From contig SSNU01000185.1 of the NCBI GenBank assembly GCA_012064415.1, positions 113,634 through 177,633 on the forward strand: DNA of 64,000 nucleotides, in the 5' to 3' direction. A program made the position numbers and the translations under genes. This DNA is from Gyrodactylus bullatarudis. Taxonomy: Eukaryota; Platyhelminthes; Monogenea; Gyrodactylidea; Gyrodactylidae. The notes under the pieces were generated by a model. That model ran no database searches, was not told where the DNA came from, and was given only the letters and a program-made list of their open reading frames with translations. Shown here in pieces: positions 21,571 through 33,040 of the stretch. Position 1 is the stretch's first letter. Each line of letters begins with the position of its first letter.

Positions 21571-21935
21571 TCAGCATAAAAATTTATTTTTTGATACTCG
21601 AATCTGATTGGTTGAATAAAATGGAGTAGAGGTATAAGTCCCTAAACTTGCTTGGGGTAGAGCTATCTTGAGGCGGGATTTAGTCAATTCACTGTATCTG
21701 ACATACTTATCTGTATATCTCTCAATAACGTTTTCCATTCTGTTTTTTTCCAAGTATCCTAAGAAAATGTCTGCTAACATCGGGCTGAGTGGAGATCCTA
21801 TGCCTATTCCATCTTTTTAATATATTCCCGATTTTGGAATGACAAAGGTACGTTTGTTCAACAAATTCTTAATATTTTGACTGTTTCCCCACCAGTTAAC
21901 TCAAAGTTGACTCTATTTTTATGTAAAAAACTCAT
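21571..21935 (-). pseudogene. Penelope-like RT palm fragment
   Basis: The minus strand carries KNLLNKRTFVIPKSGIY, then a stop, then GIGIGSPLSPMLADIFLGYLE, the RT motif before the catalytic box. After YTDKYVRY the expected DD is lost to a deletion and the frame becomes unrelated. About 530 bases of unrelated DNA separate it from the thumb at 21037, so this is either an interrupted copy or a second fragment. Confidence 0.65.
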
Positions 21936-23347
21936 CTCAGTTCTCACAGTGATTTTTCTCAAATATAAAAAAATACCTTTCATTATATGAAATTTTTATC
22001 TTCAGGTTGGATACAAAGTAAGTTTCGATATGTTTCAATCGATATTTTGTAAAGAATGAAATTTAATTTAACATTATTCAGTAAATGTTAAATATCATTC
22101 CTAGAGGAAATTTTTTCCCAATATTCAACTCAAAAATTACTCCAATGAAAATTCCTTAAAACAATTTTTTTTTCAAGATTTCCTTTTTAATGCATGGTGC
22201 CACTTGAATGATTCGAATTCTTTATGCTATTCTTTGTTTTTTTTCACTATTTGAACAACTACTATATAATTCACTCAAATTATTCAATAAATGTTAAGAC
22301 CATTTATGTAAGAATCAATATTATGCAATTTTTATTCACTTAAATATAAATTTATTTGATTGCTTACAGTGATAAAATAATAGACTTTCCGAATGTTATC
22401 CATATACAATTATATACTGTGACTAAAAATATAACCGAATTTTATTATCGAAAACACAGTAACCGATAAAAAATATTGATATATCATACACCAAAGCCCT
22501 TAATAGTCATCACGTAAAAAACGTGATAGCAGCAAATAAGATAATCTTTTCTCTTTTGATAAATTCTATTCAGGTATATTTTGTACTCACCAAAATTAAT
22601 TTCTATAGAAAAAAGATAACATTCAAAGATCTAGAAAGGGCATTATTACTAATTTCAACTAATTTTATGCTTACGATAATGATTTTTCTCTGATCAGTTT
22701 AATCAATCTCAAATCTTTTTGATATTTCATATATTTAGAAAATTCTTGAAATAGGAAAATTCATTTTGATTGATTATAAAATCTAGAATCTTCAATAAAA
22801 ATTAATCGATGTATATTTGAGATAGTATAAAATTTGAAGCAGACTTAATGAAAGAACTTAAATTAAGAGATAAAATTAGGTAAGTGAACCTGATAAATAA
22901 ATATATTTCTGCTCTATTACAATTCTGGGTAATGCTTATTTTTTTACGAAGAAGCCATCATTTATATCGGCTAAATAGCAGCCTTATCTATAATCGCTCG
23001 GAGACTTCTGCTATTATTATTTATCCTAACTATTTACACTAACCAGAAATCTCATTCCCGGCGGTTCTAGATAAGACTGATAGTTGGGAGGCTTTTTAGC
23101 ATGAAGAGAATATATTTCAGCATTATTTTTAGTAGGATAATAATAAAGATATAATCGAAAAATTAATTGATTAATTAATTAATTGTGCTTTCCCTATACT
23201 TTTATATCTAATTAAGTTGAAACGATAGATATAGAGCATATAGCGGAAGACAGGAGAAACTTTATCAGCACCAGTAAAACAAATAACTCTGAGTAAACCA
23301 TGACTAGCATATCGCATATAAACTATTTTTATGCAATATAAATAATC
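21936..23347. other. AT-rich sequence, nothing recognised
   Basis: No coding similarity. A short stretch near 22970-23050 resembles part of the spacer near 14600-14640. Confidence 0.4.
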
Positions 23348-23438
23348 TTACTATTCTGATTTGTATTTATTAAGACGATTAGAAAACAAGAGTCTAATTT
23401 TTTCTAATCTTCTTAATGAATTCAAATCAGAATAGTAA
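23348..23438. repeat. 91-bp hairpin (MITE-like)
   Basis: TTACTATTCTGATTTG at 23348 and its complement at 23423-23438 form the base of a long hairpin whose arms continue through TTTATTAAGACGATTAGAAAA with few mismatches. Confidence 0.6.
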
Positions 23439-23754
23439 TATCTTAGATGAAGTTCGACAATATTACTATTCTAAATAAATAATCTTGTTTACATTTATTC
23501 ATTATTCAGCCAATATAATTACATAATTTGATACACCTCAATATACAAGTCTATAATGTAAAAAATACTGAGAAGGTCAAAAGTGCCCACAGAAATTTTA
23601 TAGTTTCAAAAATATCTTTTCTTCAAATGTATCCTCTTATTCGTTTTATATAGCAATAATATGCATAATATTCGACAAAATAAAAGTATCCAGTCTAAAT
23701 TCTTATAAACTTCTATTTGTAAACTTCTAATACAAGAAACTATACATCATTTGA

Positions 23755-23795
23755 TTCAGACTCTATCCCGGATTAGATATATTAGGTTGTGCGAT
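23755..23795 (-). ncRNA. hammerhead 5'-half remnant, class 1
   Basis: The minus strand reads CTAATCCGGGATAGAGTCTGA, matching the 15588 copy up to CTGA, then diverges. Confidence 0.3.
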
Positions 23796-23852
23796 GAGTA
23801 ATGGGACTAAATATGGAAAATAAATATATTGAGAAATCTTTTTAAATATATA

Positions 23853-24736
23853 TGTTACAGTATATTCTTAAAATTAGTTTTTTTCTAAATATCCAAGTAT
23901 AAGCTTAAAACCAGTACGAAACTAGTATATCCTTAAAATAATTAAAATTTAAAGAATATCCTAATCTCGTACTGGAGCATGTCAAGTTTTTCTTTTTTCT
24001 TATTCAAAAGTTTCAAGATGAGTTTCAAGTTTCATAATTTTTATTTATTTGAGCAAGACAGGGAATGACGGCACTTAGAATTACATAAAAGAACTTTCTT
24101 TTTACAATTACACCAATTACTTTGACAGAAGTATTTTTGAGCTCAGCAAATTGTTAAATGATGAAAATCAGATCTCGATCTCAAAAAATTGTAGATTTAG
24201 ATCATTGATATGAATGAAATACCATACTATAATAAAGTATCATTTTCATACCTTTATTTTCAAAATAAATACATTATAAGACTTTGAATCCTGGTGATAT
24301 AGAAGAAAAAATTTAAATTTAAATGGGTTTCAGAACAGAGAGAAAAGCTGGTTGAAAAGCTTGTGAAATCAAAGATTATCCCTCCAAATCCTCCAAATAT
24401 TTTTGAAAGCTTCTCTTGCTCTTGCTTCTTCTGACTTTGACATGACTAGACGATAAAGTGATAAAACCTAAAAAAAATATTTTCACGAAGCCTGTCAAAT
24501 TTCTATTTGATTGGTTGTTCTGATTTCGGAGGATTGTAAATATTAATGTTAACAATTCCATAGTGATATTATCTTGAAACTTTTGAATAAGAAAAAAGAA
24601 AAACTTGACAAGCCCACTACGAGATTAGGATATTCTTAAAATTTTAATTATTTTAAGGATATATTAGTTTCGTACTGGTTTTAAGATTATACTAGGATAT
24701 TTAGAAAAAAACTAATTTTAAGAATATACTGTAACA
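23853..24736. mobile_element. Ginger-derived non-autonomous element, family A, copy 1
   Basis: Termini TGTTACAGTATATTC (23853) and its complement (ending 24736) start inverted repeats of about 170-200 bp. TATA is duplicated on both sides (23849-23852, 24737-24740). On the minus strand about 24115-24030 reads CQSNWCNCKKKVLLCNSKC, then RHSLSCSN, the cysteine-rich tail found at the end of KRBA2/Ginger-type integrases (compare 26690-26800). This ties the short element to a Ginger-type parent. Confidence 0.75.
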
Positions 24737-24833
24737 TATATAAGATATCAACGAAATTAATTTCCTGACGAATTAACACACTTCTCCCAACGAATTCGAA
24801 GTTTGGAAATATGTAAGAAAGAGATATATTTAA

Positions 24834-24880
24834 AACCATATACGTATTTCTTAAAGCATCATCAGTGGCATTGCTTTAAA
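24834..24880 (-). ncRNA. hammerhead ribozyme-like motif, class 3, best copy
   Basis: Minus strand: TTAAAGCA (24879-24872), ATGCCA, CTGATGA (24865-24859), TGCTTTAA (24858-24851), GAAA (24850-24847), short stem III, A (24839) as predicted cleavage nucleotide, then TGG pairing with CCA. Core residues are all present. The eight bases TGCTTTAA are perfectly complementary to the upstream TTAAAGCA. It stands at the 3' end of the PLE remnant 24881-25193. Confidence 0.55.
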
Positions 24881-25193
24881 AATGATAAAAGTTAAAAGAT
24901 TCATTCAAGATAGTAATTTACAAATAATGAAAGAAATAGTAAAAGATGTTATATGTAAGCTGAAAAAACACCTAAACTCTCCGATAAATAGCAACAGTGG
25001 AGAGAAAAGTGTAAAAGCTTACATTGACTTAAGTAGTTTAAGAGGAATATAGATTCATAGGCTCACATAGGCCAGGGGAGTTGAAGGTTATATGAATAGT
25101 TCTTTTGAACACATAGATTGGGTTTGTATAGATTAATAAAGAATTTCTCTGTAACCGATACAACTAGACTGTCGTCACCAGGATTTTTGTATA
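24881..25193 (-). pseudogene. Penelope-like element C-terminus and 3' UTR (family 1)
   Basis: The minus strand from about 25190 to 25065 reads YKNPGDDS, then, after an error, EKFFINLYKPNLCVQKNYSY and LQLPWPM with stop. This is the end of the GIY-YIG domain, nearly identical to 53660-53775. The 3' untranslated part and a class 3 hammerhead follow. The copy is 5'-truncated exactly where the Ginger element begins. Confidence 0.75.
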
Positions 25194-27021
25194 TGTGTAT
25201 GACAAGGTATATTCTCATTACCTTGAATATTGTATTTTCCACTGAAGAGAAGGGAGGACTTCACACTTAGACAATTACACCTACGCACTCAAACTATGAA
25301 GATTCATCATTGAGGATTGACGCAACGTTAATATGGTTGTTTTATTTTAAATTAATATTTAATCGAAATGTCAGAAGCTCAAGAAAAACTTGCAAGGGAA
25401 AAATTCAATAATTTCATCGAGAATTTTAATGGCTCATCGATTCTGACAAATAGATCATATAACACCACTATTGAACGTTTGAAGCTTCTCAAGAATGGAG
25501 CGCTGAAGAAGACTTCGAATTATTACAACCTGATGAATAAATATGATATAATATCTTCTGGTGGTAAAGATTGGTTGATCTCACCTGTGATCAAAGAATG
25601 TGGCCGAATTAGAAAATTTGTACCAACCGAAATGGTTTTTGATATATTATTGGCTGTCCACAAAAACCTTCTCCATGGTGGAAGAGACAGAGTTTTTTAT
25701 GAAATATAGGAACATCATAAGAAAATAACCATAAAGCAGGTTCAGAAATTCGTTGTCTTATGTGTTACTTTTCAACAAAATCATTCATTTAAAACTACGA
25801 AAATTGTTACGAATCACATAATAAATCATGATTACAATTCAAGAGCACAGGTTGATCTCAAAGACTTTCAATCCAATCCTGATGGAGAATTTAAATTTAT
25901 TTTTGTCTATCAGGATCATTTAACAAAATTCGTCCAAATTTATCCTCTGGTGGATAAAAAAGCATTATCAGTCGCAAATATTTAAATTAGAATATTCACA
26001 TCATTTTGAGCGCCAAAAATCCTTCAAAGTGATAACGGACGGGAATTTGTAAACAAAGTGATTACAAGTTTAGGTCTTATTCATGTGCAGATTGCCGAAA
26101 ATAACGCCTTGCACCATGGAATAAAAACATGTCCTTTCAAGGCCGTTTTTGGAAAAAATATTTCTTTTGACTTTGTCAATAGAATACCCGAGATCCTTCC
26201 TGAAGATAAGAATATAGAGCATGTCAGATGTGAAGAAGATCAAAATCTTCCTGATAGAACGCCAACTTATGATTGTGACGACCAATTTGAAGATTTAAAC
26301 ATTGAGGGATATTTTTCAGAGAAGGATAAAAATATCCAGAATGTTCGTGATGAGTGTGTGAAGAATCTAGAGAAGCAAAAATAAAAAATGCTTAAAAATT
26401 CTAATCTAAAATAACCCAATCCAGAAATCGGTGATAATGTGAGAATCAAAATACCCTTAGTTGACAGAGGCAGAGAGGATTCTAATTATTTAATTGGTGT
26501 TGTGACACAAAATTCAGATAATTTAACATATCAAATTGGAACTGACGAAGGATTTCTACCCGAAAAATATACTGCCAGTAGATTTGAAGTTGTTGAAGAG
26601 AGATTTTTGAAGCCAGAGAATGTTCCAAACAGAAAACTCTCCTTACGATCCACAGCCATTGAGAGCTCATTAGGATCTGGCCAAGGCTTTATAAAATGCA
26701 ATTGTACTCTCAAATGTAAAACGAATTCATGCAAATGTAAAAAAAATAGAAATTTGTGTAATTCCAGATCTCATCATTCCATACCTTGCGCCAATAAAGA
26801 TTAGACTATTAAATTCATTTCAGTATTTGATAAATTTTTACTTTTTGATTAAATAAAACTTCATAAATGAAACTTGGTTTTTTGGTGCATTACGTCAATC
26901 CTCAATGATGATTCTTCATGGTGTGTGTGCGTAGGCGTAATTGTCTAAGTGTGAAGTCCTCCCTCCTCTTCAGTGGAAAATACAATATTCAAGGTAATGA
27001 GAATACACATTGTCATACACA
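25194..27021 (+). mobile_element. Ginger-like DDE transposon with 125-bp inverted repeats
   Basis: The ends TGTGTATGACA at 25194 and the complement ending at 27021 begin inverted repeats of about 125 bp (25194-25322 and 26895-27021) with about 90 percent identity by eye. Flanking bases are TATA on the left and TCTA on the right, an imperfect 4-bp duplication. Inside is one integrase-type gene on the plus strand. Terminal repeats plus a KRBA2/SCAND3-like integrase and no reverse transcriptase fit the Ginger class of DNA transposons. Confidence 0.75.
25368..26804 (+). pseudogene. Ginger-type integrase/transposase (KRBA2/SCAND3-like), broken
   Basis: ATG at 25368 opens 113 codons with the N-terminal region, including FVPTEMVFDILLAVHKNLLHGGRDR, which carries the start of the HHCC zinc motif. 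A stop follows, and about 25850-26040 reads AQVDLKDFQSNPDGEFKF, then YQDHLTKFVQIYPL (first catalytic D) and SDNGREFVN (second D). The segment with the catalytic glutamate is deleted: VITSLG is joined directly to the ALHHGIKTCPFKAVFGKN block (26100). The C-terminal frame from 26439 includes RIKIPLVDRGR, an SLGSGQGF linker and a cysteine cluster CNCTLKCKTNSCKCKKN and HSIPC. Cell role would be cut-and-paste integration. Without the glutamate this copy should be catalytically dead. Confidence 0.8.
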
Positions 27022-27048
27022 TCTATGTTTAGAGATATACATGATGTA

Positions 27049-27177
27049 TTGTTCTAGTACAAAGTTAGTACAAACACGGAATTTCGAATATTTCAGTGTT
27101 TGTACTAACTTTGTACTGATTCAGGCTTTATACTAGTAAATTTAGAGATTTACTGATTCAGGGTTTGTACGGTAACA
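27049..27177 (-). repeat. family B TGTTAC-ended fragment with internal hairpin
   Basis: The right end reads ACGGTAACA, the complement of the TGTTACCGT start at 10138. AGTACAAAGTTAGTACAAACAC and its complement form a hairpin at about 27056-27118. The left end appears truncated near the Ginger element. Confidence 0.5.
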
Positions 27178-27873
27178 CATATATGTTACAATTAGTTTTT
27201 TTCTAAATATCCTAGTAGAATCTTAAAACCAGTACAAAACTAGTATATCCTTAAAATAATTAAAATTTAAAGAATATCCTAATCTCGTACTGGGCTTGTC
27301 AAGTTTTTCTTTTTTCTTATTCAAAAGTTTCAAGATAATATCACAGGCTTCGTGAAAATATTTTTTTGTGTTATATCACTTTATCGTCTAGTCATGTCAA
27401 AGTAAGAAGAAGCAAGAGCAAGAGAAGCTTTCAAAAAACATTTGGAGGATTTGGAGGGATAATCTTTGATTTCACAAGCTTTTCAACCAGCTTTTCTCTC
27501 TGTTCTGAAACCCATTTAAATTTAAAATTTTTCTTCTATATCACCAGGATTCAAAGTCTTATAATGTATTACAGTCATTTTCACACATGATGACTCGAGA
27601 TAAATTTATTTTATCACGGAGGTTTGCTTTAATACCTCTCTGCCCCAAAATTCCAGCAAATAAGCGTTGAGCACTCATTAGCCAATAAGGAATAAGCAGT
27701 TTTTCACCTAAACTTTTCCTTGAAGCTTTCTTAATAATATCTCATGTTCTAACCAAAATATTTTGCCTCCTAATATCTCTGTTATTTGTGGTTATTTCGA
27801 TAAACAAATCCTATCATTAGATAAAGGATGGAAATTTACGTAACAATGTAAAGTTTTATATTAGAATATTGCA

Positions 27874-29633
27874 TGGAGCCAAAGATATCAAAGCTGCAAT
27901 ATTACATCAAAAGTCATGGTAAATTGTAAGGATGAATTAAAATTCCTAAAAAATCTCATGAATCAATGCAAGATAGAGAGAACCCCCCTTTTTGTGTTTA
28001 TAAAAGTGTGAATGTCATATCCTGAATACCTAATGCATACTATACATTACATCCCATATTCAACGTGCAAATATGTGATTAATTCCTGATTACGCATATT
28101 CCTCTCTTAATATCCTTTCGATGTGTGCGTATGTATATCTTGTCTGATTCTTTATTAAAATCTTTTGTTTTAATATTTTCCACATTATAATTATGGCTAA
28201 ACATAAATTCCTATCTGAATCGCAAAAACAAGAAATTCGACAGCTCAGTCTCACAACTACAAACCGTAAACTCGCTGAAATGTACGAGGTGTCTGTTTCA
28301 AACATAAGGAATATTCTGAAGAATTTAAGTTCATTGACACCTAAAATAAAAACGAAATATCAATTATTGCGGGACAAAATCAAGACCGAATTGGATAATA
28401 AAATGAACACTGGTGTTGAACTCGACAAGAAGACTTTACAAGGTGTCATTTTTTAATGTGCAAACGACTTAAATATTAACGATTTCAAAGCATCTATAAA
28501 TTATGTATCCAAGATCTATTCGGAAGAAAATGTCAATGATAGAAATGTAAGATAATCACATGATATTTTCAGAATTTCGCTAGAGTCAAAAATCTTGACT
28601 TACGGATTTCTCTTCACCATTTAATCAACGATTGTAATCAATCATCTTTACAATGCTTCATAGTTTCTCAGAAAACTCTACATTCCAAAAAGTTTTCCAT
28701 ATCTTATCTTAGCTTGGTCAACGTTGGTAATCTCACTGAATCTAAATTAGTCATAAAGAGTAAAAATTTATTCATTAACACTGGGTTGCCAACCATCAAC
28801 ATTCAGCTGAAAAGTTCTCTTTTTCTGCATACTCTTGATTTTCTTAACAGGTTCAACCTGCGATTGACAAATAAAATTGCTCTATTTATCGAGAAATCCT
28901 CATCTATCCTGGAATACGTCAAATTTATTATTCATCTTATAGATAAAATTGATATTTATACTTTTGAAAGCAATTATAATGGTGATAACTTGAGAGACTG
29001 TCTCTATATTGCTAAACAAGCATGGAATGAGGTAGAAACAAAGACTATCATTAATTGTTTCAACAATGTAAAGTTTACAGTGAAGTTTAACGAAAAAATG
29101 ATGAACGAGAAGAAGATTTTTAATAATTTTTAGATTTTAATGAATTTTTTGAATTTAACCGGTAGAAAAGGAATGTTGGAAGAGATCAAAAGAATTTCAT
29201 TTTATTGTGACTATAAAAAACAGTTAAAGATGTTTATGATTTCAAATAAATTTTTAAAAGAAAGTCATTTTATTGAAATGAAAAAAAATAATCAAAAATC
29301 AATTGAAATCAAAGCAAACATATGCACTCATCGAAAGGAGATTTAAAAAAGAAAATGCGTAATCAGGAATTGGTCACTAATTAGAAATTAATAATTACTA
29401 ATTATTGATTACAATTACTAATTAATAATCACATATTTGCACGTTGAATATGGGATGTAATGTATAGTATACATTGTGTATTCAGGATATGACATTCACA
29501 CTTTTATAAACACAAAAAGGGGGGTTCTCTCTATCTTGCATTGATTCATGAGATTTTTTAGGAATTTTAATTCATCCTTACAATTTACCATGACTTTTGA
29601 TGTAATATTGCAGCTTTGATATCTTTGGCTCCA
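27874..29633. repeat. internal inverted-repeat pair bounding the pogo coding region
   Basis: TGGAGCCAAAGATATC at 27874 and its complement ending at 29633 begin arms of about 200 bp (27874-28085 and about 29425-29633). No TA or other duplication is evident at the borders. It may be subterminal structure of the same pogo element or a separate nested insertion. Confidence 0.6.
28193..29133 (+). pseudogene. pogo/Tigger transposase, broken
   Basis: The first frame (28193-28456, 87 codons) begins MAKHKFLSESQKQEIRQLS and has LAEMYEVSVSNIRNILKN, a psq/CENP-B-type helix-turn-helix for terminal-repeat binding. About 250 bases of broken sequence follow. The second frame (28714-29133) has NKIALFIEKSSS, LEYVKFI, then YNGDNLRDCLYIAKQAWNEV and TIINCFNNVKF, the C-terminal part of a DDE1 transposase. 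The second catalytic aspartate appears replaced (LFIEK for LFIDN) and the PPNTT...QPLDQGII block is deleted. The first catalytic motif is not seen. The copy is inactive. Confidence 0.7.
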
Positions 29634-30388
29634 GGACAGAAGGGAGAGGAGGTTTCTCAGTGTGACATTGATTGACAGATTATAATACAAATACATGTAA
29701 TAATTATGAGTCATGACGTAATGTAGTGGGAAAATCTTAACACATTAGGAATGTTATTTTAATTTCTGACTTTGAACACCAAAGGGGAGGGGTTCCAGCA
29801 TTCTGTCTATCTGGCTAGATATAGATTTTAGGATGATATTTTTCAATATCTATTTATTTGGTTCAGATTTTTTTTTCAAACTATTCTGACATATCTTGTG
29901 ATTATAGTTTGATTTTTCTAAGGAATGCATAAAATTTCATGCTCTTTCGAATGGTATAAGTCTCTATATGTAAAAAGTTGCAATAGCAAAGTTATTTTAT
30001 CTTAGTTATTATTCATCCTAGACAATGTTTTGTTAATGCATTAAAAAGAGGAGAAAGTTCTCTTTCGAATGATATATAATGAGGAAAACCCAATTGAAGT
30101 ATATTCCTTTTAAGAAGGTTTAAAGATTTGAGAATGAGGTGAAAAACTGCTTATTCCTTATTGGCTAATGAGTGCTAAACGCTTATTTGCTGGAATTTTG
30201 GGGCAGAGAGGTATTAAAGCAAACCTCCGTGATAAAATAAATTTATCTCGAGTCATCATGTGTGAAAATGACTGTATTTTGAAAATAAAGGTATGAAAAT
30301 GATACTTTATTATAGTATGGTATTTCATTCATATCAATGATCTAAATCTACAATTTTTTGAGATCGAGATCTGATTTTCATCATTTAA

Positions 30389-30510
30389 CAATTTGCTGAG
30401 CTCAAAAATACTTCTGTCAAAGTAATTGGTGTAATTGTAAAAAGAAAGTTCTTTTATGTAATTCTAAGTGCCGTCATTCCCTGTCTTGCTCAAATAAATA
30501 AAAATTATGA
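30389..30510 (+). pseudogene. Ginger-type cysteine-rich tail remnant
   Basis: The plus strand reads SNWCNCKKKVLLCNSKC and RHSLSCSNK then stop. It is the same tail as in copy 1 and in the integrase at 26690-26800. Confidence 0.65.
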
Positions 30511-30692
30511 AACTTGAAACTCATCTTGAAACTTTTGAATAAGAAAAAAGAAAAACTTGACATGCCCAGTACGAGATTAGGATATTCTTTAAATTTTAAT
30601 TATTTTAAGGATATACTAGTTTCGTACTGGTTTTAAGCTTATACTTGGATATTTAGAAAAAAACTAATTTTAAGAATATACTGTAACATATA

Positions 30693-31776
30693 CATAAACG
30701 AAAAGAGAAGAAAATAAGCTTTCTAATGATACCAAATTTGTTTGAATTTACACAAGTTTTGACGGAGAAAAATTTCGATAAAGTAGGATTCTTATTACTT
30801 ATCGCACAACCTAATAAATACTATCACGAGACGAATTTTTGAGGACTTTCATTGATTATTTGGGGTGAGATTTATTTGATTATCATCTTCTGTCGATTTA
30901 TTATTTTTGTTGGATGTTTTTGAATTCAAACAAGTTTTTAATTTGGTAATATTACTGAAAATTAGCTTTCACCGCTACTTTCTTACTAACTTCACTTTGG
31001 TTTGCTGTGGCATCAAATAGAGGATTTTTCTTTGGTCATCCTCGTATCTTAATCTAGATTCTTTTACAAGAAAGGAATACACATCTTGAGAAAGAATATG
31101 ATGCTGAAATTTAGATTCTCAAAATTAATTAATTTCAATTATATTAAACATAAAATTATCTGAGTTAAGGAATGATAAAAAATATTTTTTTCTCTACAAA
31201 GAAGAATGTACCTTATGCACATCTTTTTTATCAGAAATCAATATATTAGGTGAGTTGAGTTTTATTCAAATTACGAAAAGATCATTAGTCAATGATTATT
31301 AAAATTCTTTGTTTGTTTAATTTTGTTTATTTTTCTAGTCAGATTGAAAGCTTGTAAGTTCGATGATCCAAATATATCTGTGTTTTACGATGTTATATTT
31401 TGATTGCCAACTAAGAAAATCTACAAATACATTTTTACAAGTATATAAATCCTCTTCTTTCAAGTCAAGGGATTAAATCATTGTTTAAATCGGGAATTAA
31501 TTTTGTTGTTTTGGGAAGTACCTGAAGAATGGTGAATAAATGAGGATCTCAATCAAACTCATTGATCACACACCGAATATTTTATTAAGGAGGAGTATAT
31601 TCGAATAGGCAAGAACTAGTCAAAAGAGTTAATAGAGAGTGAAAATCAACTCCGAAAGAAAAAATAGAAAATTAGTATGATTCCATGTCAAAAAAGTGCC
31701 TAAATGTTATACTTAGTAAGAGAGATTTTACAAAATCAAAAGTTGAAGCCAAAATAAGATGATTCCTCGCTACAAT
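30693..31776. other. no recognisable feature
   Basis: AT-rich. No coding similarity seen. Confidence 0.4.
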
Positions 31777-32085
31777 TTAAGCTAATATTAGACATGTGTC
31801 TATCCCCACGAGTAGTATTGCAAAATTGTTGGCGAAAGTGATAAGTCCATTACAAAAAGGAATAGAAAAATTCGAGGTTGAGGCAGTATGATTTTCTTGT
31901 TTAAGATTTCTTGTAATCGCTGTGTTTTTCTTCAAATGATAACTGAATCTTGTAGAAAGTTTCCTTATAGTCCGTCCTATATATGAAGCCCCACAAGTGC
32001 ATTGAAATTTGTAAATCAATAGAGTTTTTTCTTAGGTTTAAGTAAATCCTTATGGATCAAATTTAATAATCTCTGTGTTTCAAAT
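31777..32085 (-). pseudogene. Penelope-like GIY-YIG fragment (family 1)
   Basis: The minus strand reads ETQRLLNLIHKDLLKPKKKT, then LIYKFQCTCGASYIGRTIRK and an NTAITRNLKQENHTA block. It matches 53407-53640 closely. It contains the two cysteines and the YIG part of the domain, then degrades after FSIPF. It abuts the next PLE in opposite orientation. Confidence 0.75.
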
Positions 32086-32089
32086 ATCT

Positions 32090-33040
32090 AAGAAGACGTC
32101 GATGTCCAAAAATGCCTAGATAAATTCAACAAGGCCCATCCTAACTTGCAATTCACTGTGGAAATACAACAGAATAATCAGATGCCTTTCAGAGGAAAAC
32201 TCGAAGACCAGACTAATACGCCAAAAATTGACCTATACGGGTTACACATTGATCTACAACTCATAATCTCCGATCGAGACGAAAAGAGGCCTAGTCATTG
32301 CGAAGGCAAAGAGGGTTAGAAGAATCGTCCCCGATCAGGTTTGGGACGAAGAAAGAGAGAAAATGACAAAAATGTTCAGAGCTAATAGCTACCCAGAAAA
32401 ACTAGTTGAAGATTTTGTCGCTAGTATTTTCCAACCGAAGAGTACCCTTAGAAGCTGTATCAGAAGTAATCCTGTCAGTCCCATTCAAAGATGATATGCT
32501 AGCAGCAACATGCAGAAAAAAGGCAGCTGAAGTCCTTAATAAGCTTATCCTCATGTAAAACTCAAGGTAGTCTTCAAAACTAAAAAGCTTTTTAATAACC
32601 TTTCGAAAGACAGGCTAAGTTTTCTGAGAGAGTCCCACGTCGTCTGAAAGCTTCAATGTCCTTGCAAAGCTGAATACATTGGACACACGATATGTCGCCG
32701 TGGAGAAAGGGTTGATGAACATCTGTACAGTAAGAAGACAGCTGTCAGACTTCATGTGGCAAGTTGCAAGAAGGAAGTAACCCCCCCCCCCGAAAACTTC
32801 TCAATAATCTACAAAAAACCGGGAATAGCCTTCACTTTTTTCAAAGCTGCTAAAGCTTTTTCTATTCTCAAGGCGAAACCAAGATCGTGCATCCAAAAAT
32901 AGTGGTCAATTTGCTCAAACTTCCATGGCCTACTAGAATTGAAAGAAGGGTAAAACCAACTCTCCTACCTTTAAACTCTCAACCAACGAGCAACATTTCT
33001 TCTCCACAGATTACAAACTATTTTTCCTCTTCCCAATGAT
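32090..33040 (+). pseudogene. Penelope-like RT end plus GIY-YIG endonuclease, decayed
   Basis: Pieces in shifting frames: LDKFNKAHPNLQFTVEIQQN (RT), then ETKRGLVIAKAKRVRRIVPD and MFRANSYPEKLVEDFV (thumb). KLKVVFKTKKLFNNLSKD leads into CPCKAEYIGHTICRRGERV with EHLY (GIY-YIG), then ENFSIIYKKPG and AKPRSCIQK. Its endonuclease is nearest to family 2 but clearly divergent. A run of ten C at about 32780 and at least six frame breaks are present. Confidence 0.7.

Larger units (their letters stand above)
27572..30274. mobile_element. pogo/Tigger-like element nested in family A copy 2
   Basis: Starts CAGTCATTTTCAC and ends with its complement, with TA on both sides (27570-27571, 30275-30276). The terminal repeats are about 138 bp (to about 27708, and from 30138). 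Comparison with copy 1 shows the empty site is a TATTTATTTTGAAA stretch, so the boundaries are supported. The CAGT terminus, TA duplication and interior pogo coding pieces agree. A second long inverted-repeat pair lies inside. Confidence 0.75.
27184..30688. mobile_element. Ginger-derived element, family A, copy 2, carrying a nested pogo element
   Basis: The family A termini (TGTTACA at 27184, complement ending 30688) are flanked by TATA on both sides (27180-27183, 30689-30692). The body matches copy 1 (complemented) up to 27570 and again from 30275. The left terminus lacks about 13 bases present in other copies. The Cys-rich tail coding piece is at about 30420-30500 on the plus strand. Confidence 0.75.

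Noticed and set aside
26058..26384. Independent gene starting at ATG 26058
   Set aside because: It is the continuation of the Ginger integrase after a deletion; the upstream reading frame with both aspartates runs straight into it.
28714..29346. Two small novel genes at 28714-29133 and 29140-29346
   Set aside because: The first matches the end of pogo transposases (AWNEV and TIINCF blocks); the second is lysine-rich leftover in the same element.
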